Notes under the pieces: generated by a model | Database searches by the model: none | What the model saw: only the letters and a program-made list of their open reading frames with translations | What the model was told of the DNA's origin: nothing | In this document: one piece after another, positions 16,660 through 25,078 of the stretch | Layout of the letters: each line of letters starts with the position of its first letter | Position numbering within the stretch: position 1 is the stretch's first letter | Assembly (NCBI GenBank): GCA_966211795.1 | Contig: CBIHNW010000003.1 | Coordinates: 62,001 to 126,000 of the forward strand | Direction: 5' to 3' | Length of the DNA: 64,000 nucleotides | DNA from: 21-14-0-10-47-8 sp966211795 | GTDB lineage: Bacteria > Bdellovibrionota > Bdellovibrionia > Bdellovibrionales > Bdellovibrionaceae | Translations under genes and position numbers: made by a program

Positions 16660-18087
16660 ATGATGAAAGTTCAATCCCTGATTCAAGATCGAAATGCATT
16701 GGTTCCTGTCGAAGTCGAACTGACACTTTGGCCGGGACTTCCCGGAATTCAGTTTTTAGGTTTGCCGGATCAACATCTCAAAGAAAGTGCGATGCGCATC
16801 AAGAGCGCCATCAAGGCCGCTGGATTTCAGTTTCCGGTCGCGCAGCAGATTCTGGTGAACCTCAGACCCAGTCACTTGAAGAAAACATCGCGGGGGTTGG
16901 AGCTTGCGGTGGCGGCAGCTTATTTGTGGGAGTCCGGCCAAATCAAAGCGCCGATCCTCGGTCGAGATCTTTTCTTGTACGGGGAGCTCACGTTATCCGG
17001 TGAAGTTCTCGAGCCGGAAGATTTGGCGCAATCTTTTCAAGATCCCGGACGGGTTTTGATGACCGGGCAAATTCAATCTGAAAGGCCGACGCGTTTTCGA
17101 AGACAAATCGTGCCGAGCTTGCGAGATTTGTTGACGCCAATCGAAATGGCGGCCTCGAATCAGCAGGATGTTCCTATCAGGCCTCTTGAAGCCTTTGAAA
17201 GAAATTATTCGGAAGATCAGGCGCGACTGATTGCGATCCTGGCGGTCGGTGAGCATTCGGCGCTGATGGCGGGCGCCGCGGGGAGCGGGAAGAGCACCCT
17301 GGCTCAGGCTTTGCCAAGCTTTTTGCGTGCGCCTTCGGAAAAGCAATTCTATGAGCTTAAGAAAGTTCACTCCGAGTTTGGCGAGGAACTCACTTGGCGG
17401 CCGGTGGTGAAACCCCATCACTCGACGCCGACCATGGCGATGATTGGTGGTGGCAGCGTGCCGTTTGCGGGTGAAATTTCCAGAGCTCATGGCGGGGTGT
17501 TGATCCTGGACGAGCTGCTGGAGTTTTCTTCGCAGGTGCAGGAATCCCTGCGTGAGCCTTTCGAGGAAGGAAAGATGCGCGTGTTTCGCAATGGCCGATT
17601 GAAAGAGTATCCGGCACGCGCGCAAATTCTGGCGACGACCAATTTATGTCCCTGCGGCAATTGGACACCGCTCGAGAATGAGAGCATGAATTGCGGCTTG
17701 GGCCGAGCCCGTTGTCGCAGTTACGGCCGCAGGCTTTCGGGGCCCTTGGTGGACCGATTTGAAATTTTGCACTTCACCCGCGGCATCGGCGAGTTGAAAG
17801 TTTCCGGCAAGTCCCTTTATAAAAAAATAAAAAAGGCGCAAGACTTTTGCCAAACTTTTCCCAACAGCCGCAAACCCGCGGTTGAAATATTAAAGGGTCT
17901 CTCGCCAGGGCTTTTGCAAGCGTTTGAATTTGAGCAGCAGACTTCGCAGCGAAGAAAGATGGCGGCCTTGCGGGTGGCGCGAACGCTGGCGGACCTGAAT
18001 CTTAAGGAGCAGATCGATGCGGATCATATCCGCGAGGCGAAAGAGATGTGCGTTCGTCCTTTTTCAGAATTGGCTCATTGGAACTGA
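16660..18087 (+). CDS. ComM-like Mg-chelatase-family AAA+ ATPase
   Basis: 475-aa cytoplasmic ATPase of the YifB/ComM family; ComM is a helicase that promotes branch migration of incoming DNA during natural transformation. The N-terminal ChlI-like domain (PVEVELTLWPGLPGIQFLGL; LKESAMRIKSAIKAAGF) is followed by Walker A GAAGSGKSTLA, the Walker B region GGVLILDELLEF, a zinc-like CPCGN segment, and the C-terminal ComM-C helical region. The Walker A carries AA in place of the usual PP/PG. The family alignment fits a start at ATG 16660 or 16663, but no convincing ribosome site is seen, and the frame stays open back into the right inverted repeat, so the 5' region may have been altered by the element. 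Confidence 0.85.
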   Translation: MMKVQSLIQDRNALVPVEVELTLWPGLPGIQFLGLPDQHLKESAMRIKSAIKAAGFQFPVAQQILVNLRPSHLKKTSRGLELAVAAAYLWESGQIKAPILGRDLFLYGELTLSGEVLEPEDLAQSFQDPGRVLMTGQIQSERPTRFRRQIVPSLRDLLTPIEMAASNQQDVPIRPLEAFERNYSEDQARLIAILAVGEHSALMAGAAGSGKSTLAQALPSFLRAPSEKQFYELKKVHSEFGEELTWRPVVKPHHSTPTMAMIGGGSVPFAGEISRAHGGVLILDELLEFSSQVQESLREPFEEGKMRVFRNGRLKEYPARAQILATTNLCPCGNWTPLENESMNCGLGRARCRSYGRRLSGPLVDRFEILHFTRGIGELKVSGKSLYKKIKKAQDFCQTFPNSRKPAVEILKGLSPGLLQAFEFEQQTSQRRKMAALRVARTLADLNLKEQIDADHIREAKEMCVRPFSELAHWN

Positions 18088-18129
18088 GATGGGCGAAGCT
18101 CGACCGTGTTCGCGAAACAGTCCTTGTTC

Positions 18130-18981
18130 CTAGTCGTCGCTCCAGTAGCCTTGGCGTTTGAGAAAAATGAAAGTGCCGATGGCGGTGCCGAACATTAAGA
18201 CCATCGCGAACGCAAAGAAGTAAGGATTGCTGTATGGGATCACTTGAAAATTCATTCCCCAAAACGAAGCCCAAAGGGTCATTGGCACGGCAATGCTGGC
18301 CAAGAGCGTGAGCTTTTTAATTTGCAGATTGGTTCGCTGGGCCGCCATCGCCCAGTGAAGTTCTAAATTGCTGAGGATCTGGGTTTGTTGAAAGATCACG
18401 CTTTCGTGCAGGCGCTGGCAGTGATCCCGCAAATCACGGAATTTCCAGCGCAGATCATTTTTCAAGGGAAACAAATTTGTCAGTTGCTGCGAAAGCAAGG
18501 GGAGGTGGCCCATGTGCAGTTCGATGCCGGCTAGTTTTTTCTTAATCGGTAGCACGGCTTTTAAGTCCGTATTTCCCTTGAAAAGTTTTTGCTCAAAATT
18601 ATCGATCTTGGTGATGAGGTTTCGAAGATCGTTGAAGCTCAGATCAATTGCGTGGTCCAAAGCGTAGAACAGAGCCTGCGCCACTTCCTGCAGGCGATCG
18701 TCCGTCAGTTGAAAGAAATCCTTCCAGCAAGGAGCGCCATTCGGAGGAGCTTCATGGGGAACGAATAAAATCTTGTCCGGGAAAATTAAAAATTGCAGCT
18801 CAAAGAACTTGTTTTGCGTGCACATGAACCAAACCAGGAACTGGTGGCTGCCATAGTCTTCGAGCTTGGCTCTTTGGTCGCGATGAAAACAGTCTTCGAG
18901 CACGAGCGGATGAACTCCGAGTTCTTGTCCAAGTTTTTGAAGTTCTGTTGTTTGGGAGCTTAAAATTTCTATCCACTGCAT
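18130..18981 (-). CDS. CorA/ZntB-family divalent-cation transporter
   Basis: 283-aa inner-membrane protein of the CorA superfamily (magnesium, cobalt, nickel or zinc transport as a pentamer). The cytoplasmic alpha/beta funnel domain starts at MQWIEILSSQ and includes HPLVLEDCFHRDQRAKLEDY, the typical CorA LEDxxxxxQRPKxExY pattern. Two C-terminal transmembrane helices carry the signature GMN as FWGMNFQVIP. Total length is a little shorter than E. coli CorA. I chose the start at 18981; a longer open frame adds 34 residues without family similarity. Substrate ion cannot be told from sequence. It is convergent with the ComM-like gene. Confidence 0.88.
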   Translation of the reverse strand: MQWIEILSSQTTELQKLGQELGVHPLVLEDCFHRDQRAKLEDYGSHQFLVWFMCTQNKFFELQFLIFPDKILFVPHEAPPNGAPCWKDFFQLTDDRLQEVAQALFYALDHAIDLSFNDLRNLITKIDNFEQKLFKGNTDLKAVLPIKKKLAGIELHMGHLPLLSQQLTNLFPLKNDLRWKFRDLRDHCQRLHESVIFQQTQILSNLELHWAMAAQRTNLQIKKLTLLASIAVPMTLWASFWGMNFQVIPYSNPYFFAFAMVLMFGTAIGTFIFLKRQGYWSDD

Positions 18982-19134
18982 TTTGGCAATTCTAGCTCTG
19001 TTCCCGCAAAATCCACAAGCCTGATTCAAAGGGCCGCATGTGGGGCGTTTTGCCATGCCAACCTGCCTTAATTTGCAGTTCACGCTGGCATTTTCTGGCC
19101 GCGTCTTTGCTCAAGCTAAAGTCAGGAGGTACTC

Positions 19135-19398
19135 ATGAGTGTATTAGCAACAATTGTAATCGGTTTAGTAGTTGGATTGTTGGCTCGCTTTTTAATGCCT
19201 GGCCGGGATCCAATGGGATTCGTGCTGACAGCTTTGCTCGGTATCGTTGGAGCATGGTTGGGTTCATGGCTTGGACAAAGCATGGGCATGTATGCTCAAG
19301 GCGAACCAGCGGGAATGCTGATGTCCGTTCTTGGAGCGATGGTTGTTCTCTTCATTTACCGTATGATCGCCGGTCGAAATCGACCCGTGCTTCGATAA
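19135..19398 (+). CDS. GlsB/YeaQ/YmgE-family small membrane protein
   Basis: 87-aa hydrophobic protein with three predicted membrane helices: VLATIVIGLVVGLLARFLMP, the Gly-rich VLTALLGIVGAWLGSWLG and a third ending IYRMIAGRNRP. These features match the transglycosylase-associated/GlsB (YeaQ/YmgE) family, whose exact function is unknown but which is often stress-induced. Ribosome site AGGAGG lies seven bases upstream of the ATG. Monocistronic; a GC-rich hairpin (19414-19448) follows the stop. Confidence 0.88.
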   Translation: MSVLATIVIGLVVGLLARFLMPGRDPMGFVLTALLGIVGAWLGSWLGQSMGMYAQGEPAGMLMSVLGAMVVLFIYRMIAGRNRPVLR

Positions 19399-19413
19399 GT
19401 TTGAGAATCAGGC

Positions 19414-19448
19414 GGCCAGACCAGAACCTTCATTTGAAGAGTCTGGCC
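19414..19448 (+). terminator. Possible terminator hairpin after the GlsB-like gene
   Basis: GGCCAGAC (19414-19421) pairs with GTCTGGCC (19441-19448) around a 19-base loop, 15 bases after the stop codon. There is no T-tract, so it may be a factor-dependent terminator or an mRNA-stabilising hairpin. Confidence 0.4.
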
Positions 19449-19616
19449 TGGCTGTTGGCCTTGCGTCTTTTGTCGAGTCTATCCGAACTTATCGTCGCGA
19501 ATTCTTCACATGAGGTCGGGAATCTACACAATTCTGAATCATGTGCTGCGACTGAAGGCGAGATTCTAGCGTTCCCTCTCAATTAATTCCTTCTCAATAC
19601 CGAACAGAAGTTCAGT

Positions 19617-21920
19617 ATGAGTGGAAACTTAAAAAATTTCGTGAATTCAACAGATCGAAAGTTGCTAGGCGGAGCCCTGGTGCTGATCATCGTTTGCCTG
19701 TATTACCTGGTGATCGATGACACTCTGTTTGGATTGCTGGGCTCAAAAGACGAAGACGTGAGCCGTCCACTGGTTGGTCAGATTTCTAGCTTTGAAAACG
19801 ACACTCGTCACAAATCAATGAAAAGTTTTGCGTGGAGTAAAGCTCATCAGGCGCAAAAAATTCGTGTCGGCGATAGCGTCTTCACCGGTGCTCAATCCAG
19901 CTCGCGAGTCGAGTTGAAAGACGGCGGTCACGTCGATCTTGGTGAGAACACGTTGGTGCAATTCGATGATATCAAGGGTGTGAAGGTTCCCAATCTGCGC
20001 ATGGGTAATTTCAAACTTTCGGTGAATGGCTCGATGCGTGTTTCGATCGCGAATGAAATCACCGAAATCAAAGGCGACGGCTCAGAAGTGCAAGTCGTCG
20101 TGGCTGAAAATAAGAAACCGGAAATTCGGGTGACTAAAGGAAAGCCGCAGGTCAAGAGTGCGGTTCCGGTCGTGGTCGAACCACAGCCCGCGCCCAAAGA
20201 AGTTCCACCGCCACCTCCGGTGGTTCAAGCGCCACCGCCACCACCGCCGGCTCCTCCAGAGCCCGTCAAGCTCGAGATTCGTCCGATGCCGCAGGCGGAG
20301 ACTTACTCTTACACCGATCAGTTGTACGATTTTTACGAGCGCCAAGAAAACTCTTTGAAGAAGAGAGTGGAGCGTCGTCATCAAGTGGACTTTCCGGTGC
20401 AATTGCAATGGCAGGCCAATCAGCCGGTGCCGCAGATGTACGGACAGATTTCGGAAACGGCTGGTTTTGAATCGACCGTTCAATTTTTTGAAACGAAGAA
20501 TCAGAATTCTTACCAACACCGACCGGTCTATCTGGGAACGAATTACTGGCGCGTTTCCAATGATCGACAAAATTGGTCCGCCGTCGAGTTGTTTCAAGTT
20601 GAAAGCCATCCGCTGGCGTATCAAGCGCCCGTGGTGAAACTGAGTCAAGAATCGCTGTTGATGTTAGGCGGGCAGATTCAGGTGAAGGCGACCCTTGACG
20701 GGGCTCCGGAGCTGAAAGCGTTCGTCATCGAGATGTCTTCGAATTCAAATTTTCCGGCGGATCAGGTGCGCGTGCATTGGACCAATATGCGGGAAATCAC
20801 CTGGAGCTTTCAGCATGCGGGAGAAGTTTATTTCCGAGCGCGGGGCGTGAACGAAAAGTACGAGATCACGTCCAGCGGACCGATTGCGAAACTGACGGTC
20901 ATTCGTCCGCAGAAAGCTCAGCCGCCGCGATTGGCGGAAGAGCAAATCCGTGTCTTTGAAAATGAGAAAGTCAATGTGGCCTGGGAGAAATCTGCAGATG
21001 CCAAAGCTTATCAAGTCGAATTGATTGACCCAAAAGGCAAAGTGATCAAGCGCCAAAAGGTCTCTGGCTCAGAGTGGAGCTGGAAAGCGGGACCGCAGGG
21101 CGTTTATCAAGCTCGGGTCATGGCATTTGATAAGTACGGTCGCCAAAGCGAAAAAGCTTCGCAGACCGATGTTTACGTTTCGCAAAAACCGGTGGCAAAA
21201 GCGGCTCCGGTCGTCGCCCAACCACCGCGAAAGCCTGCCAATGTCGATTCGTCTTCGACGATGAAGACCGATGGTGAGGCACAGGCGACTTATCTCAATC
21301 GCAGCTATCCTTCTTCGAGGCTGGAAGTCATGGGTGCAGGCTTTACCATGTATTCGAGTGAACAGGTCAGTCAGAATGCCGAGCAGCCAGTCGCTTTGAT
21401 GATGGGACTTCGCATGCAGCACTGGTTTGGCGATCATGGAGCAGAGGGAATTTTTAAAACCAAAGTGATGGGCGTGAACAAAGGCAGTGCCGATGCCGCA
21501 CCCATGCAGGCGGAACTTCGGTACAACTATCGTTGGAAGTTTGCTTGGAATTGGTTTTCAGGTTTGAAGGAAACTCAGCTCTCGGCGATCCTTGGTTATG
21601 AAATGTACCGAAACTCTTCCGCCGGATTGATCTACACGCCAAAATATGATCTGGCGAAATTGGGTCTCGGCATCGCGTTCCCACTTTTTGAAAGATGGGA
21701 CACGGGCGGTGAAGTGCTTTACGGTTCTGGTTTCGATTCCAGCACCAAAACTGAAATTTCAGGCTTCGTGAACTATTACCTGCGTCGAGATTTCTCGGCC
21801 GGTATGGGTTATCGTCTGCATCTCTTCCAAGCGGGAAGCGTGGATAGCGCGCCTGCTGCGGGTCTTCCTTATCGCGAAGGCTTCGGCGAAGCGTACTCCG
21901 TCCTCCGCTGGCACTACTAA
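19617..21920 (+). CDS. FecR-domain protein with C-terminal outer-membrane-type domain
   Basis: 767-aa envelope protein. Residues ~17-36 form a single membrane segment; residues ~75-180 are a FecR domain (KIRVGDSVFTGAQSSSRVEL; GHVDLGENTLVQFDD). A proline-rich linker (about 200-220) follows, then two or three fibronectin-type-III-like segments (to about residue 510), and finally about 210 residues with alternating, aromatic-rich strands ending in WHY, typical of an outer-membrane beta-barrel or barrel-like domain. This suggests a protein spanning from inner membrane through periplasm to outer membrane, with no FecA/FecI partner nearby. ATG 19617. No family covering the whole length is known to me. 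Confidence 0.75.
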   Translation: MSGNLKNFVNSTDRKLLGGALVLIIVCLYYLVIDDTLFGLLGSKDEDVSRPLVGQISSFENDTRHKSMKSFAWSKAHQAQKIRVGDSVFTGAQSSSRVELKDGGHVDLGENTLVQFDDIKGVKVPNLRMGNFKLSVNGSMRVSIANEITEIKGDGSEVQVVVAENKKPEIRVTKGKPQVKSAVPVVVEPQPAPKEVPPPPPVVQAPPPPPPAPPEPVKLEIRPMPQAETYSYTDQLYDFYERQENSLKKRVERRHQVDFPVQLQWQANQPVPQMYGQISETAGFESTVQFFETKNQNSYQHRPVYLGTNYWRVSNDRQNWSAVELFQVESHPLAYQAPVVKLSQESLLMLGGQIQVKATLDGAPELKAFVIEMSSNSNFPADQVRVHWTNMREITWSFQHAGEVYFRARGVNEKYEITSSGPIAKLTVIRPQKAQPPRLAEEQIRVFENEKVNVAWEKSADAKAYQVELIDPKGKVIKRQKVSGSEWSWKAGPQGVYQARVMAFDKYGRQSEKASQTDVYVSQKPVAKAAPVVAQPPRKPANVDSSSTMKTDGEAQATYLNRSYPSSRLEVMGAGFTMYSSEQVSQNAEQPVALMMGLRMQHWFGDHGAEGIFKTKVMGVNKGSADAAPMQAELRYNYRWKFAWNWFSGLKETQLSAILGYEMYRNSSAGLIYTPKYDLAKLGLGIAFPLFERWDTGGEVLYGSGFDSSTKTEISGFVNYYLRRDFSAGMGYRLHLFQAGSVDSAPAAGLPYREGFGEAYSVLRWHY

Positions 21921-22030
21921 AAAAAAAGCCCTGCCATAACTCCAAATCCTGCGTTGCTCGGTCGTCGGCGTGCTTTTAGCACGCGCTCCTCGGTCGCGCC
22001 TTGGCTTTGGAGCTATGGCAGGGCTTTTTT
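21921..22030 (+). terminator. Long imperfect palindrome acting as terminator
   Basis: GCCCTGCCATA (21928-21938) pairs with TATGGCAGGGC (22014-22024), and after one mismatch CTCCAAA pairs with TTTGGAG. An inner hairpin GCGTGC/GCACGC (21968-21984) and a direct repeat CTCGGTCG (21957, 21989) fill the centre. A-tract before and T-tract after make it an efficient bidirectional terminator. Its size and internal symmetry suggest a REP-like dispersed repeat. Confidence 0.75.
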
Positions 22031-22049
22031 TCTTGCCTACGTGTTAAGG

Positions 22050-22106
22050 GGGATCGGGAACGGGGACGGGATCCGGGAACGGGATCCGGGAACGGGATCC
22101 GGGAAC
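22050..22106. repeat. Tandem 13-bp repeat
   Basis: Three perfect copies of GGGATCCGGGAAC at 22068-22080, 22081-22093 and 22094-22106, preceded by a degenerate copy GGGATCGGGAAC at 22050-22061. GC-rich, intergenic. Slipped-strand copy-number variation is likely between strains. Confidence 0.9.
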
Positions 22107-22181
22107 GGGGCGGATTGGGTGGGTTTGTCTCGGAATGAGATGGGGTTTAGGATTTTTTAGAATTGGCCGATAAGTCTTTAT

Positions 22182-22460
22182 ATGAAAAAGGTGATTTTTT
22201 TACTGATTTCAGGTTTGGCTTTGTCGGGTTGCGGGAAGCAAATCGAGGATTTTGTTCGGGAAGGCGTCAAGCAGCCCATTGAAGATTTAAATCCGGTGAT
22301 TTCGACCGCCAGTTCGAAGGCGATCAAAATTTCGCCCGGATCGGGTCAAGTGCAAGGTTCGCAGGTTCAGGGCCGGGTGACGATCACGCCGACCAATCAG
22401 AAGGCGACCGGCACGCAAGTGGAAGCCCGCGTTTCGCTCAGTCAAACGCGCGTCGAATAG
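22182..22460 (+). CDS. Small lipoprotein
   Basis: 92-aa lipoprotein with lipobox ALSGC-GKQ. The mature part contains a short helical segment (QIEDFVREGVKQPIEDLNPV) and then paired Val/Thr/Gln-rich strands with an internal near-repeat (GQVQGSQVQGRVTITPTNQ; GTQVEARVSLSQTR). No family recognised. It is convergent with the DsbA-like gene, only 9 bases apart. Confidence 0.65.
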   Translation: MKKVIFLLISGLALSGCGKQIEDFVREGVKQPIEDLNPVISTASSKAIKISPGSGQVQGSQVQGRVTITPTNQKATGTQVEARVSLSQTRVE

Positions 22461-22469
22461 GCCCGCGAG

Positions 22470-23117
22470 CTACGGATTTTTGGCCAGCTCGTCGTCGATC
22501 GCTTTTTTCAAAGAATCATAATCAAAATTTTGTTGTTGGATGCCGTTCACGAAAAATGTCGGAGTTCCCTGCACGCCGAGCAGGGGGCCTTCGGCCGCGT
22601 CTGCCGTGATGTTCGCCAGGAGCTGGGGATCTTTGAGATCCGCTTTGAATTTTGCCATATCCAATCCTAAATCATGAGCGACTTTCTCGAAAAATGCGTC
22701 TTGCGGAGTTTCTTGCTCGGCCCAGTCGCGGCGATAAAAGAGCTGCGAAAGCATTTCCCAATACTTGTCTTGCTTGCCGGCTGCTTCAATCGCTAAGGCT
22801 GCAGGCTTTGAATTGTGATGAAAGAGCATGTAACGAACGACGAGCCGCACGCGATCTTTGTTGTCGTTGATCAAGCCCTTGACCATCGGGCTGACGGCCG
22901 CGCAGGTTGGGCATTCGGGATCCAGATACTCGACCACCGTGACCTTGGCTTGTTGATTTCCCAGTGTGTGATTGTAGGGCTTGATCAGTTTATCGGCCGG
23001 TACGCGGGATTGCTCGCTGGGTGCCGTCGATGTCGCAGGCTTTAGGAAGAGCACCGCCAAGATAAAAGCTCCACCCAAAATCAGGGCGACCAAAACCATG
23101 AGATTATTTCGTTTCAT
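22470..23117 (-). CDS. DsbA-like thiol:disulfide oxidoreductase
   Basis: 215-aa periplasmic protein anchored or exported through an N-terminal hydrophobic segment (residues ~7-26). The thioredoxin fold carries the active site C69-P-T-C72 (DPECPTCAAV) and the cis-proline loop GVQGTPTFFVNG. It belongs to the DsbA-like family with an inserted helical domain (thioredoxin_4 group). Expected role: oxidation of exported proteins, re-oxidised by the DsbB-like protein encoded directly upstream, whose gene overlaps this one by 14 bases. Confidence 0.9.
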   Translation of the reverse strand: MKRNNLMVLVALILGGAFILAVLFLKPATSTAPSEQSRVPADKLIKPYNHTLGNQQAKVTVVEYLDPECPTCAAVSPMVKGLINDNKDRVRLVVRYMLFHHNSKPAALAIEAAGKQDKYWEMLSQLFYRRDWAEQETPQDAFFEKVAHDLGLDMAKFKADLKDPQLLANITADAAEGPLLGVQGTPTFFVNGIQQQNFDYDSLKKAIDDELAKNP

Positions 23118-23535
23118 TGCAAGATCCTTGTTGTTTTTGATGAAGAAGAATCAAGATCAAGAGCGCCGTGAAAGTCAGCAGCGACATGAGCGGAATGCCG
23201 ACGAAGCCAAAAAGCGTGAGCTGCCTTTCGGTGCACGAGGCGCCGGCCGAGCAAGGGCTCAGAGCTTCCGGAATCCATTTGTAATAAAGAAGATTGTGAT
23301 AGATCGAGATCGCCCAACCGATTCCGGTCAAAGGAAGGCTGTAGAAAATATTTTTTCGATCCTGGGTTGAAAAACCGACTCCTAAGATCAGCACCAAGGG
23401 AAACATGAAGATCCGTTGGTACCAGCATAAGACGCACGGGGTGAGATTCATAAAATGAGAAAAGAACAAACTGATCAGCGTCGCGACCAGACTGAGCACC
23501 CAAGCCAAGAAGAGAAAAATATCATTTTTCCGCAT
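23104..23535 (-). CDS. DsbB/BdbC-like disulfide-bond formation protein
   Basis: 143-aa inner-membrane protein with four transmembrane helices. It has the first redox pair in LTPCVLCWYQRIFMFPL and the second in SPCSAGASCTERQLTLFG, the arrangement by which DsbB passes electrons from DsbA to quinone. First gene of a two-gene operon with the DsbA-like gene. Confidence 0.92.
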   Translation of the reverse strand: MRKNDIFLFLAWVLSLVATLISLFFSHFMNLTPCVLCWYQRIFMFPLVLILGVGFSTQDRKNIFYSLPLTGIGWAISIYHNLLYYKWIPEALSPCSAGASCTERQLTLFGFVGIPLMSLLTFTALLILILLHQKQQGSCNETK

Positions 23536-23626
23536 GGGTCTGTTCTAACAAGAGAATGTTTCATTGTTAATCTGATTTTGCGGCCGGTGTCGCTGAATCA
23601 TGCCGCGTCGCTAAGAGTCTTGGCTG

Positions 23627-24820
23627 TTAGAAATGAAGCTCGCGGCCGGCCGGCGCAGATTTGGGTTTGACCGGAGAATTCGAAGGTTCAAAAAATTCTA
23701 AGACTTCCGTGCGGCGACTCCAGGTGTCTTCGTAACCCAACTCGAGCAGGGAGTTGAGATAACGTGGCTCGAACGCGAGATAACTGAGAAGGTCGGCGCC
23801 TTTTTGCTCGGCTAAGCCTAAGCCCTTTAAAAAAAAGCGCAGGGTGCGAGGCATTTTCGAGAGCTCCTGCATAGGGAGACAAGCCACTTCTTGGCTGGGC
23901 TTTAAGCAGATCATCGGAATGGGGCGCAGCTGATCGGGATGCTTTTCAATTTCTTCCTCGGTCAAGAGACTGAGGGTGCGATTGATCCTGGCCATTCGTG
24001 CGAGGTCCGCATCCAGCGCGTCGAAGAAAAGTCCGTTCAAAATCGTTCCGGCGATTTCACCTAGGGAAATATTAGTCGTTCTTTTATTGCTGGCTTCAGA
24101 GGTCGAACTGGGGCCGCGGATTCCGATCACCATCAACCGGTCTGATCCCAGGTGAATGGCGGCGCTCAGTGGCGCGTTCAAGCGAATCATGCCATCGCCG
24201 TAATAGGCGCCATCGATTTTGACCGGCGGGAAAAAAATCGGGATCGAGGCCGATGCCATCACATGTTTCGCGGCCATTTCCGTGCGACGACTGATGCGAT
24301 TGAGTTTTTCCCACTCGCGAATCTGTTCGTTGCCCCAGAAAAATGCGGTCGAGTGGCCGGTGTGATAATTAGTCGCCGTCACCGACATTCCGTACAGCTC
24401 ACCCGAGCGGAGATTTTCATTTAAATTGTGAAAATCGATTTTCGTTTCCACAAATTTTTTCAAGGGCGAAGTGTCCAGCAGGTAAGTGATCTGGCGTTTC
24501 TTCATGCCGGCCAACCCGAGATCGCGAAGCCATTTGGTGGCGATCGATGAGACCGAAGGGAGGTCGGTGCGAAAAACGCTTTCGGGCTTGAGTTTGGACC
24601 ACTCGTCCCACATATGCGCCGTTGCTTTTTGAAAGTTGCAAGTGTGGCTCGCCATCCAGGTGCCGTTGATGGCGCCGGCCGAAAATCCCGAGATGATTTG
24701 AAAGGGATGTTTTTCAAATTGAGTGATGTCGGCGATGGCTCTTAAGACGCCGACTTGATAGGCCGCGCGCGCTCCGCCGCCAGTTAAAACCAATCCATGT
24801 CGAACTTTATGCCGGGCCAT
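23627..24820 (-). CDS. Patatin-like phospholipase
   Basis: 397-aa serine lipase with a Ser-Asp dyad. The oxyanion-hole motif GGGARAAYQVGVL is at residues ~14-26, the nucleophile elbow G-F-S47-A-G at 45-49, and the catalytic Asp in the GDGMIRLNAPL segment near residue 210. No signal peptide is seen, so it acts in the cytoplasm, on the inner membrane, or is exported by another route. In predatory bacteria several patatins are thought to act on lipids; here no neighbour indicates the substrate. Start ATG 24820 is preceded by AAGGAG. Confidence 0.9.
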   Translation of the reverse strand: MARHKVRHGLVLTGGGARAAYQVGVLRAIADITQFEKHPFQIISGFSAGAINGTWMASHTCNFQKATAHMWDEWSKLKPESVFRTDLPSVSSIATKWLRDLGLAGMKKRQITYLLDTSPLKKFVETKIDFHNLNENLRSGELYGMSVTATNYHTGHSTAFFWGNEQIREWEKLNRISRRTEMAAKHVMASASIPIFFPPVKIDGAYYGDGMIRLNAPLSAAIHLGSDRLMVIGIRGPSSTSEASNKRTTNISLGEIAGTILNGLFFDALDADLARMARINRTLSLLTEEEIEKHPDQLRPIPMICLKPSQEVACLPMQELSKMPRTLRFFLKGLGLAEQKGADLLSYLAFEPRYLNSLLELGYEDTWSRRTEVLEFFEPSNSPVKPKSAPAGRELHF

Positions 24821-25078
24821 GCGCGCTCCTTGCCAAGGTCGTAAATGATTTTATCGAAGGCGCGGGATCGCTGTCTATCTGTCATGAAGCATTGTGCACG
24901 AGTTGTTGACAGGTGTGGGCCAAAATAAGGCCTCACGGCCTGGGCTTCAGGAAAGCGTCTCATTATAAGACATTTGAGATTTGAAATGCATTTTAATGCG
25001 ATTTGAATGCACGCCTGGGTGGCCAAGGATTTGCTCTTGCAGAAGAGGGTCATCATTTATTTTTGAAGGAGATCGGCT

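Noticed and set aside
19038..19586. 182-codon plus-strand frame covering the GlsB-like gene
   Set aside because: Out of frame with the well-supported small membrane protein and without motifs or ribosome site.
22050..22106. CRISPR-like array
   Set aside because: The 13-bp units are directly adjacent with no spacers and no cas genes are nearby.
24784..25056. 90-codon minus-strand frame upstream of the large lipoprotein gene
   Set aside because: It overlaps the patatin start and its ribosome site, and shows no coding features.
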